From Mnemiopsis leidyi (lineage: Eukaryota > Ctenophora > Tentaculata > Lobata > Bolinopsidae), in contig JH152806.1 in NCBI GenBank assembly GCA_000226015.1, positions 295,736 to 321,599 of the forward strand: 25,864 nucleotides of DNA, given 5' to 3'. A program made the position numbers and the translations under genes. Of this stretch, positions 1-11,500 are shown one piece after another (the first letter of the stretch is position 1; each line of letters begins with the position of its first letter). Under the pieces are notes generated by a model. That model ran no database searches. It was not told where the DNA came from and saw nothing but the letters and a program-made list of their open reading frames with translations.

Positions 1-405
1 ATAACTTCATGAAGCTTCATCTACTACAATGGGAAAATTCGCAAAATCACTCCTATTCCTTAGTTTTATGAGTCGGATTTCATCATTTACGTAGAGTGAT
101 TGAAGTAAACAAACAACTTTATCGCTGATATCACAATGCACATTTTGATTTTGCACCGCCCGAATCGATCAATTATCGTGATTTTCAGTGACTTTTTGTT
201 TAAGCCGACTATGTTTATTATTTTTGTTGGCAGTTCCATCATACAGACAAAAACTTTGATTGGCATGCCCCAATTCTCAAGACCAATCATTAATCAAATC
301 CCACACTCACGATCACATTCATTTAATTTAATTAGTGATGCGCGGCGCATTGAATTAAAAACAATTTCTAACCCTGCGCAATCGCTGTTTTGATAAAGGA
401 GCGGG

Positions 406-450
406 ACACGACGACCACGACGACCACGACGACCACGGCGACGGACCACC
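406..450. repeat. 9-bp GC-rich tandem repeat
   Basis: About three copies of the unit cgacgacca, followed by a degenerate copy, lie in the GC-richest part of the left flank. No open frame starting with ATG uses it. A short hairpin with a 6-bp stem (ggccgc, loop ttc, gcggcc) follows at 513-527. Confidence 0.6.
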
Positions 451-798
451 ATCCTGCTAACCCCACTATTCTACCAAATGTCCCGATTCCTAACCACCTT
501 ATGCCTTGTTAAGGCCGCTTCGCGGCCGGCTGGGTGGAAAAAATAGCTAGTCATCTCTACTGCTGTTGATGGGAAGAACTGTGATTATATAGATCTTCAT
601 ATCACCGAATAATAGGATGTTGAATCCTTTTAAGTTTCTTCTGAGTTTGTAAAAACCATAATGAATCCTTGCATCATTTAAGCAATCGCTGTTTGTCATA
701 TAAAAATAAAAGTAGTAAAACTCAAAATTGAGTAAAACTCAAAATTTATTTTATACCTGTACAATCAAATCATATGATATAGAAAATAACATGTTATT

Positions 799-860
799 CA
801 AAGCTAAGTAACTTTGTCAAGTTGCAAAGCTAAGTAACAAAGCTAAGTAACTTAGCCAAA
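799..860. repeat. Short direct repeats, unit about caaagctaagtaac
   Basis: The 14-base word caaagctaagtaac occurs three times at irregular spacing within about 60 bases, the last running into a partly complementary cttagcc. It is probably local replication-slippage sequence. No gene is associated with it. Confidence 0.55.
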
Positions 861-2440
861 GGTCCTAGCACAAGGTCTTCATCATAATATCAAAAAGTTA
901 AATAAGATGAATCTTAAATCTGCCATTTACAATTATTGAATGTAGCAACTTATCCCCGCTATCTGCTTTAAAAAGTCATAAAGTTATAAGGCGAGAATGT
1001 GTTCAAGATTCTTCAACATTATTTAAGAAATAAAATAAAAACATACTTTAACACATATTTGGAGAGATGGGTCAAGGCTCGACAAAGCAGGTCATAGTGA
1101 TTCACTTGATGGTTAGCTTGGGTTTTAAGTTTGATAGGTCTGTGTAAAGTACAAGTAAAAAATATCAAGATATAGTTGTAAGAAAGAGTAGCAAGACAGA
1201 GCAGTAAGAGAGCTTTTTATGTTGACTTCTTAGTCGAATAAGATATCAATTCTGTTTATTTCCCAGGCAAATTGGCTGATTTGACCAACTTTGTTATCTT
1301 ACCTAGTGAAACTCCCAAGGTCGATAAATCGACCTCCCCTGTATAACTGCCCTCCTCTGTATAACTGAGGCATTTGAAGTCTAAAATCAATCACCTTGGT
1401 TGTATTAAGATGTAAGGCTGTATCAGATAGGTCTTAAAAACTTTCATAAACAAGCAATTTTCCAAATTTTGAAGATGGATAAATTTTCCTGTTGAACACC
1501 CGAGGTTGATATATCGACCTCGCGATATCTCGAAAACCAAATGCATTGAGACAAAAACCTTTCAGACTTCTCTTATTTGGACCAATAGAGGTTGATTTAA
1601 GGGATAAATTTGAAAATTTATTTGAAAATAACCTTATTGTGGCTAAGAAGAAATTTGTAAACATTTATTAAGGTATTTTTATATTGAACTCTTCCATATT
1701 TTAAAGATTGTATGATATTTTGAGAAAGTAGGTGTGATAATGCTGGCATCATTATCTATTATTTATTATTTATTTTTGAATTCCGTAAAATTTGTTGTTT
1801 TCCTGATATTGCTCTAACAATCTCGTGATAGACCATTAGCAATGTTTCTGTTCACATATTAAACAAAAGTTAAACAATTTTATTTTCTTGTCTGCAATTT
1901 TACGTATGATTTTACTTTTTACAGAAAATGTTATCAATGTAAAGAATCTTAATGTTTGTTCGGCAAAGCTACTGCGCACTATCTGGCTATTTGTATCTGG
2001 CTTGTACCTGATGATACCAAATCTGCATTTACATAATATCTATGAAAAATTAATGAACTTAAGCAGCTCATAGTTTAGTTTAGTCGCAAGTGTAAAGAGA
2101 TTTTTAAGATGTTAATTTTCTTTCATTGACTAGAAAGTGGTGCATCTATTTCAAAGATTCTACCTGAAATATATGTATCACTAAATGTAGTTGATCAGTC
2201 ATCAGAGAAAATGAACCTCTAAAGGAAAAAATTTAATTCACTTAAATTGGTTAGTACTAAAAGTGCCTACATTAAGGACAATTAATCCTAAACTTCAACT
2301 TTATCCCAGGATGGCATTTTTAATTGCTAGAGCAGTCACCTGATTATTTCACTTTTACACGCAATGACTGGTCTTACTACCACGGCAGCATTATATAAGC
2401 TACAATACTGTATCAAAAAGGGATTGGACACACACCCCAG

Positions 2441-2533
2441 ATATTTAAATTCCCCCTTTGTTACCTGTTCATCCATTGCTGGAGTTTGTGTCCTCATCAT
2501 TTGGGTGGCAGTTTGTGGATTATACCAAACCAT
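2441..2533 (+). CDS. TMEM94: TMEM94 exon: first membrane helix
   Basis: The acceptor is cacaccccag and the donor is gtaaaa. One base completes a codon carried from an unseen upstream exon. Thirty codons follow, then two bases (AT). The peptide contains the strongly hydrophobic stretch IAGVCVLIIWVAVCGLY, expected for the first transmembrane helix of TMEM94. The trailing AT joins the first base of the exon at 2832 to make an isoleucine codon, which is the main reason for believing this exon. The polypyrimidine tract is modest, so the exact acceptor is less certain than the donor. Confidence 0.7.
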
Positions 2534-5500
2534 GTAAAAACCTCTGAGTATTTCTATTGTGCATGCTTTGTGATATTGATTTCTATGATATTTCTGTGAT
2601 ATTGAATTCTATGATTCTTTCCTTTTATTGAAATTTCTCACTCATTCCATTTAAAAGGGAGGGGGTCTGTTACCAAACTGAGCATGTGGTGGTTTTTGAA
2701 CTGACATAATAAATGAGAAATTAAGATTTTGCTGCTCTGTGTCAAGAGTATACCTCTGATTTATATTGAATAAAAATGTTATTTGACGTCATGGTATCAA
2801 ATACCTAGGCATCTTAACAATTTTATTTCAGAACTAAACAGGAAAGTTATGCAACATTGCATGTATCTGTTGGACTGGGAATTCTTCTTTTACTAACTGT
2901 ACTCTTCTTCGTAATTGATACTCGACTATCATATAAAGAGAAAATAAACTCGATACAAGACATACTCAATGTTATACAAGTGAGTTTTGACTTCTCGTGT
3001 ATTCGGTATATAATAAAGCAATAAATAAATTAGCCATGTTTCTGTATTTTAGATTTTATGTTCCATAAGATTACAAAATGATTGGACATATCATTGCACC
3101 AAGGTTTACTCCAACAATATACTTTGTTCAGGGTTACAACCTAACTCATGAAGTACAGAGAAGTAGTGTAAGTAGCAGCAAACTTGGATTCTACCTTAAT
3201 GAAACCTATCCAAGGTCAGTGTTGCAGTAGAGCTGTAAAAATATACCTCTGTCCTGCAAAGTACATTATGTAAGAGGCTAACTTCACCACTATTGATTTA
3301 TATCAATATATCATAATGCATCATGTTGTTAAGAAGTGCAATATGAAGTATGAAATGGTTTTGGTCGCAGGCTAACTTACATTATTCAAGAATTGATATT
3401 TTTAAAGAGAACCTTCCAATCATACTGAAGAAAAGTTCAAACTGGTAACAATCTCAGTAAACTTACAGTAGTACAAGTGTGTCTGTACAACGAGTATGGT
3501 AACAATCTCAGTAAACTTACAGTAGTACAAGTGTATCTGTACAGCGAGTCTACCGTAACGGGAAAGTGGTTAGTGTCGGACAAACACTGCTGGTACAGGG
3601 AGACATCATTCTGTTGAATCCTGGAGAAGAGGCACCAACAGACTGTGTTTCTGTTTGTAATTTTAGTTTTTGAAGATATTTTTCTTGTGATTGCTCTTTC
3701 ATATTAGCTGCTCTTTGAATAGTGACTTTCGTTAATTTTCTACTGATTGGAATGATTTCAAAGGAAACACTACATTTCAGCTGTCAGGAGAAATAGCTCT
3801 GAAAAAAGGAGATATATTTTCTGATAAGAGCGACTTTTCGGATACTGGTAAGTTTGAATCAAATATAAGAATATAAACACCTAACAGCAGCCATAGACAT
3901 GGCTTTTTCTAGCCGTTTTTAATATAGTAAATAGTCATACAAATTGCTTAAGTCGATACTGGTCTAAAAGATAATATCTCGGGCACAGATTTAGTTCTTG
4001 AGCCTAAAAATTAGATATTTTGTACAAAACTTGAATATCTGTCAGAAGTGAAGGAATGTGTAATAGAACAAGCAAAGTTACCGACTCTGTTTTCTGTCTC
4101 CAAGACAGATTATCAGTATTTAGTAAAGGACTTCCTCGGCAGAAACCGACTGCCCAGCAAACTCCGTCTGGAGATACGCAGTACTGTGAACATTGTTAAC
4201 TGTGTAGTCTTGCCTGCTGTGATGGTATGTACTTAATCAAAGATTGGATATTGTTTTCTTACATATATTATATTTATTTAATCTGAAATTTCGTGTTAGC
4301 GTTCATTATATTCTTTCATAGATCTATTCATTACACTCTACAGCAAGTTCATACATATCTGTAATCTTAAAAACTTCTGAACATATCCTAATCACCTTTT
4401 AAACATCTCGATTTAGTTTTCAATATCCTGCTCAGGGTTTGAGCGCACTAGCGGCCGTCCTGCAATACAACTATCTGAACACTGGAACAGAACTACTGAA
4501 CGTGCTAGTTACACTGCTACCTCTTCTTCCCACCATCTACCCGGTAATGTATTTCTATGTGCCCAGATTTTATTTGTCTTAGTTAACAAGAACCTAATAT
4601 AGAATTATTGATTATTTTGGACATTTAGATGATCTTATTTGAATGAAACTCAGTAACACCTCACAACTCCATCACATTGGATGGAGCCGTGAGGCACTGA
4701 CCATTAGCATGATACCATGGAATTTGCCCCATCGTCATAACCATGGAAAATTTGGATCTTTACTCTGAACTCATAATCTAAAACTAAACTCATAATCTAA
4801 AACTAAAAATTAAAAGTGGGAAAGTTTCAAGATCTCACGTCGTAAAGTAAAACCGTTATTAACTAATTTAAAACTGGTAAAGCTTTTAATGGAAACCAAT
4901 TTAAATTATCTTGTTACTACCATTCTGTTGAGGCCAAAGATGTTAGTTTTAGAATTAGTAATGAAAAAATCTTCTTCACGATCAAGATTCATAAGGCAGA
5001 CTTTTTTTAACAATTTCTATTCCTAGACTTTGGACTAAGGTCCGGGGTTCGTACCTCGTTCATTACCAACCTCCAAAGGAGTATGCAAAGTGTTACCACC
5101 TACGGTAGAAGAAATCCAAATCCGAATAACTGCTTCATGTTACAGTTGTACTACAAAACACTTACTGCTTCATGTTACAGTTGTACTATACGGTGGTATA
5201 CTACGTGAGTACAGCCATGGTCATCAGTTCGAGTTACAACATGGAACACAACTCAGCTAGAGATCCCATGAAAACTCCTGACAACACCAGCAATCATTTC
5301 AATGTTTGTTCTGGTAGTTTATCACTTTTAACACTGTTAAAACTAAGCACTTTTGATAATTATAGTAGTTGATAATTATAGTAATAATTATAGTAGTTGA
5401 ATGATTGGTCCATTTTTATAAGCCGCATGGTAACTGATCAAATTTGAATAGTTCTTCTCGGCTCAAGTAAATACTTAAACACACGATGGAAACTTTCAAC

Positions 5501-8500
5501 AAGGTTACAACATACAAGTACGGGGGTAGTCCGATCAAACTTGTGGTGAAGTTGGCCACAGGTGATCTTGTGGTGAGGTTGTCGTTTCAGAAGGTCACCT
5601 GATCCGGTGGCCTGTCAAATTGATTGGGTATCCTGTTAAGGGTGTTGGAACTGCCAATCTTGTGGTGAAATTGTCGATCACCCACAAGAACTATTCAAAT
5701 TTTAATCTGTTGATAATTAAACATTAGCAAACCTACCTAACGATTGATTTTCATATTTTGTGTGAAATTTAGGTTAAATAACCTTTTGATCGCGATTATT
5801 CTTTCTAAGTCATCATCTGAATCATCAATGCTTCTCATTACCGTATCACAATTTCATTTGACGTACAAAATTTCAATCTCAGATGCGAGAATTGAGAACT
5901 ACAAAACAGATCCTAGAGCTGACTTACAAAATTGCAGTTGGTAAACTTTACTGTTGCCTCCCTAGAAACAGTAACATATTCGACACGCTTTCTGCTGTAA
6001 CCGTAAGTATAATGACATCAAGTTGTACATTTATAGTTTATACTGTATGTCTTAATGTTCAATCAAATTTGTTACCAGTAATCCATGTTATGGTATTTCT
6101 TATAGAGATAAAATTTATAGAGGGTCACTTCAAAGGCACCTTAGACGTTAAAATGTTTAACGGGCTCTTATCATGGATTTGCTAAGAAAGTCACGTGAAA
6201 GGTCACGTTAAGTTTGTTAAATAAAAAAAGCGATTTACAGACATGGAAAGGTAATGAATGTATATTACAATTATATTCTACACCAAACAATAAACATCTA
6301 ATAAACAAAAAACAGCTATCAAACGTACGTCGTTTTCTTATCCTTGTGATCTTGAGAGAGAGACAAGGCTGCACGGTTAGCTATAACTGGTGAACTCTCC
6401 AAATCAGGGTCGTAGACTATCGTCACAATATCATCAACATGACTCATATTGTTTTTGTTGCAACCAATGTCTCCAACCTTAGCACCGCCGGTGCAGTTGC
6501 GTTCAGCTGGCTTTGAGCTGTCATAATTGTCACTCTCTTGAATTCCGGTGCTTTGTGAAATTAACGGAAACTTATTTCTGATACTTTTAAAGTCCGAAGC
6601 TGAGGTAAGTATCTGATGCATCTCACCGTAAATATACAAACTGACATCTCGTGCTCTTTTAATCAACTTTGCCTTGTTCTTGACTCTGCGACAAAACCTT
6701 GAGATGGAATCAGAGTCGTAAAGCAGTGGATTGATCACCGAGTTGAAAGGCAGCACCGTCAAGGCAAAGGAGTCGTACCAGAAGGTTGCATCTATTATCT
6801 GGAGGTTGTGAAGGCCGCTAATCATGATGAAGGGCACCCAACATAAGAAATCAGTTGCGACAATGGCGGTGATTTTTCTTTGCAGCCTCATGTTTTGTTT
6901 TAAAACTGTTGCATTGTGATCGTGGCCCAATTTTTTGGAAGAAACCCTTCGTGAAATGCAAAGAATGCTGGAAGAAACGGTGATGATGATGAAACACACG
7001 AGATTGAGGGCTAGCATCAGCCATACCACTACATCGCCTTGCTGGTCGGTCATGTCGGTTTGTCTGCTTCGTCTGGCATCATCAGTTCGAACAAAGTATT
7101 TGAACAAGCAATGCCCATCATTGCCATAAAAGTGAACGGTACTTCTTCCTAATCTCTCATGATCTTGACTAAACATTCCGTCCACTTTCTCACCAATTTC
7201 TCTCCATGACATTTCGTCAGTGATGTTCATTGAATCATAGTAGGTTTGGAGAACTTTGACATGCCTTTCTTTATTCGGGAAGCCGATAAAAACCTTGTAC
7301 TTCGGATCATAGTACATTCCTTGTACAAAATAGTCTTCCAGGGATGGCACCAATGGCGTGATAGCAATGGCAAACGCAAAAACAAAGATCACGGCGACAA
7401 AAATAAAAACTGACAGGCCTTCCCTTCTTCCTATCTTGCATGGAAAAGTAAGACGTTTCCAGAAGACCGCTAACATTCGGATACTGCACAGAGCTGTCAT
7501 TGCAAAGAGAGAGATCTGGGAGCCCACTGTGCTGATTACTCCTAAAACAGAGCACTCTGTTCCGGTCAGCCACTCCGCCTGGCGCTTACAATAGTCTGCT
7601 TTGTATACGATACCATCGAATATGGATAGTCCAATGAGGTATAACCCTACGAGGAAGTCTCCACAGCTGATGGAGATGACGAGGACTTTGTTGCAGAACA
7701 CTAAGATGCTGCTGGTGCTGGTTTTCATCCTCCTCAGGTTAACAATCCCTCCGTATATCGTTATAAAGTTCAGTATCACAGCTAACAGACCTTGCAACCA
7801 ACACAAACATTTCAGCATGGAGTTCCCTAAAATCTCTTTGTGGCATTTGTCGTTGCATTCATCTGAGAGATCAAAACAGTCGTAGATGCCATCACACTTG
7901 TGAGACAAGCTGATTAACTGGTGTTTTGTCGAATTGCCTGTGTCAGCACAGATCATGTGATTTTTACAATTCAACTCATCGCTCATGTCCCCACAGTCAT
8001 CAAATAAATCACAAACTTGCTTGTATTCCACACACCTGCCATTGTCACATTGAAAGTAGTCCTGATGGTAAGTGCCCTGCTCTGTCCTCGTAACAAAGGT
8101 CAGGGAAGAGTTGTTGGCCAATGTGTAGACCCTATCTGGATACTGCCCCGGACAAGAATCATGGCGAAGGGGCTGTTTCTTAAGAGGACATTTGAAGCCA
8201 GCATCAGAACACTTTCCCATGCAACTAAGATACACGTAATATTCGCCAAAAGCGTGTCTGCAATCAACTTTAGAATGGGGAGCTATCAAGGAAATTGAAC
8301 TCTCAACCCCAAACACTACGCCACCTGGCCTGGTGAATTGCTCTTCAGAACATAAACTGTCATTTAGAGCATCCCCTGAAAGACACAGAGATCCGTTCAT
8401 TACTGAACTGTTTCTACTCAGTCCAAAGTCCCTAGCAACCTGACACACTGCGTTTTCTCTGCCGTTTACACCGCAAGTTTCTACACCGTCACAGAGTTGC

Positions 8501-11500
8501 TCAAAAAGAACATATGACCTGTCATTTCCAGGACACAGGAATACGTTCTCACAGACACCATCATCCGGCTTCAATCTATAGCTAACTTTTTCTTTATTTC
8601 CACAAAACTCCCATTTATCATCATCCTCATCTTCACCGTTCATGCAATCTTCGTCTACGTCAAATATCCACGAGACTGGAATCCCAAGCTTCTTTCCAGG
8701 ACTAAACCTACGCTCACATTTGAACTCTTTTGTCATGAACCGACACAGCTCATTAACCTCATCACTCTTGTCACTACAGTCCTGCTTACCGTCACACATC
8801 CGGTGTTTGTGAACTCTACAGTTGGTTGTAGAGGAAGGAGATATACAGACGTTCTGGAAGTTATCATCACACAGCACGATGTGTTGAGCAGCTGTTTCAT
8901 CATAATCCTTGCAGAGAACGTATTTGGAGACACTGGAAGAGAACCCATCAATCAGGCAATAACCTCCTACTCGATCTGTGTCAGTACAGTTTGTTTGATC
9001 ACGATAGTTCAGACAGTAAGGGTAGACCTTGTTGACTGGTTCTATTACCGAGCACCTCGTGTTGTTGAATATCGGAACTATCTTCTCAGTCTGCTGGAAA
9101 ACACTGAGGTAATAGTGGCTGCAAGTTTGGATATCATCCCCGAAAACATCACAGTTTTCTTCGTCTTGTCCGCCGTCTGAACAAAAAACAATTCCATCAC
9201 AAATATCTTGGACTCCCCAATATGAGTTTATACTGTCTAAACAACTAACTCCATATCGATATCCGTTACAAAAACTTTCATCCTCACAAAGTGTTAAAAA
9301 GTTGGTGTTATCACATTTATCGTTACAAAGGGTCGACCTCGAGTCTGTATTCTGTGCTGAACAGGATCTGTTGGCACTGCAATTTCCGTCGCATTCAATA
9401 AAATTGCCTGAATCAAATGAATCAGTACAAAACAACCCCCCACAAAAAACATCAGAGTTGGTCACTTTCTCTGTAAAGCCACACGCCTGATAAACGTGAG
9501 GATCATCCTCACAGATAGCAGAAACACTTCTCAAAGTAAAGTCAAAATCGTCCGGGTGATGGTCCACAGACGGCCGGTACTCTCCGCCTGACTGGACACA
9601 CTTGAAGTACAACTCCTCCCCGAACATTGTGTCCTTTACACACCTGATCTTGAGGAAACCCCCGACCTCCACCACCATACACTCCTCTCCTGACCTCCTC
9701 AGCTCCTCCACGGCACGGAAGTCTAGACACAGGGGACAGGAACAGTATTCTGGGGAGTTTCCACACTGGGCTGTTATACCGTAGTATCCGTTATCGCAGC
9801 AGGGGCTGTCCCCTGAGGGGTTACACTCGGCTGCTGACCCGTCAGGGAGGGGGTTGAAGAGGGAACATTTTCCGTCCTCTCTCCACTTTATCTCGTCTTC
9901 TCCTTGTGGATATACTGCATAAGTAAGTCTGTACAAAGAAATGTGACTATTAGATAAAATTGAAATGCCTTGAATAAGATGAAAAGAATCTGATTTCTGA
10001 CTGTTGCCTGGTTACAAAATGAGAAGAAATGAAATTTTAATACAATATATTGCACAGCAATCAGGAGGAAAATACCTGAAGCATGGTGATGAAAAACAGA
10101 GGCATAGGTCACAAACACCAACAGTCCCTTTATCTTTGATTGCATGTTATACTCGGAGCATACCTAGTTTTCTAAATAAGGAACATCAGAGACAACATCT
10201 AAATAGGAAATTGTAATTTCGCTCATTGATACCATTATGAAATGATAGTATTCAAAAAACCGACACATTTTGTGGAACTTATCCATACTTCGTAAAACAT
10301 TGCTGCATATTCTGAAACAGTTTCACTTTTCAGTAAAAAATTGCTTTTCAATAGCTCACTTCTAGCTCTTCTGGGCCTTTAGACCCTTTCGCCTTCTCCT
10401 CATCTCTCTGCCGTGGCATCCTCATCATCTCTTCTCTGGCTGTATTCTAAATCTCTTCAACTCTATCTTGTCTTTTCTATTCTCTCTACCAGTTCTCCTA
10501 TATCTATCCTCTTTACCACTCTCTTCTCCGAACTCCTCCTTTTCTATTCTCTCTACCAGTTCTTCTACATCTATCCTCTTTACCACTCTCTTCTCCGAAC
10601 TCCTCCTTTCTATTCTCTCTACCAGTTCTTCTACATCTATCCTCTTTACCACTCTCTTCTCCGAACTCCTCCTTTTCTATTCTCTCTACCAGTTCTCCTA
10701 CATCTATCCTCTTTACCACTCTCTTCTCCGAACTCTTCCTAGGTTTGCGACAGCCAGCTGAACCGGTAGTTATAGTGTGGTAATCAGACTACACTGTCAG
10801 TGACACTCAGTTTATATAATAGACAATATTAAGGGGGAATTGTAAAAATTTAGCTAGACCAACGGACTGTACAGTAACCTAAAGCACCCTAATGGGCATC
10901 AATTTCACCACTTATTTTTTTATTCTAAGATGACGCATTTTTAAAAATCGCAAAAAGAAAATTTTTCCGAGAATTGGGAAATTTTTGGAAATTTACATTG
11001 CATGAATAAAACTTAGCCGTTTCTAATTGAATCATGCTGAAAATTTGCACGAATTTTATTTATACCTTTGTTAAGCAGCTGTAAAAATTTCACGAAAAAC
11101 TAATAAAAGTTGACTCAATGGCACCTGTCCAAAGTTGCCAACTCCCAAAAATTTATTTTTTTATGTTAACTAACTTTGAAAAATTTGNNNNNNNNNNAAA
11201 TTTTTGGGACTTGGCAACTTTGGACAGGTGCCATTGAGTCAACTTATATTAGTTTTTCGTTGAAATTTTTACAGCTGCTTAACAAAGGTATAAATGAAAT
11301 TCGTGCCAATTTTCAGCATGATTCAATTGGAAACGGTTGAGTTTTATTCATGCAATGTAAATTTTTCCATCTCTAAAGTAGATGATTTAAAGTGTAAAGT
11401 AGATAATTAAAAGTAGTCGGATATTGGGATAGGGTTGTAGCTGGGTAGGTAGATGGCGTTGTTCATGTCACAAAGCAATTTAACACATAGTCGCGCCACC

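Larger units (their letters stand above)
1..2440. other. Non-coding flank upstream of first recognised TMEM94 exon
   Basis: No coding segment could be supported here. Open frames are short and lack domain-like composition. The stretch is AT-rich apart from a GC-richer island around 340-540 with several CpGs, a 9-bp repeat and a small GC hairpin, which might be a promoter or 5' UTR region. Small direct repeats occur near 715-750 and 795-860. Because the first recognised TMEM94 exon (2441) begins in mid-codon, at least one further coding exon must exist upstream, either hidden here or outside the window. Confidence 0.5.

Noticed and set aside
1888..2073. Hydrophobic open frame (TIWLFVSGLYLMIP) considered as the upstream TMEM94 exon
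   Set aside because: There is an acceptor-like ttttacag at its start, but no donor giving the required phase, and the residues do not resemble the TMEM94 N-terminus. TTG, not ATG, begins the frame.
2832..4543. Assignment to a P5 (ATP13A-type) ATPase
   Set aside because: The actuator-like motif alone fits several P-type ATPases, but the later exons (LVTLLPLLPTIYP and VLCTVNKEGILSRPNP) match TMEM94 and not P5 ATPases.
5035..5075. tRNA or SINE B-box-like word (ggttcgtacc)
   Set aside because: The near-invariant A of the T-loop is replaced by T, and no A box or cloverleaf stems are found upstream.
8733..9180. Plus- and minus-strand open frames overlapping the receptor ectodomain
   Set aside because: They are shadow frames of the 3.6-kb GPCR exon and contain no domain signal of their own.
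10413..10761. Overlapping open frames on both strands through the pyrimidine-rich repeat
   Set aside because: They come from low stop-codon frequency in CT-rich DNA. The 66/67-base period shifts the frame between copies, and no flanking exon structure is present.
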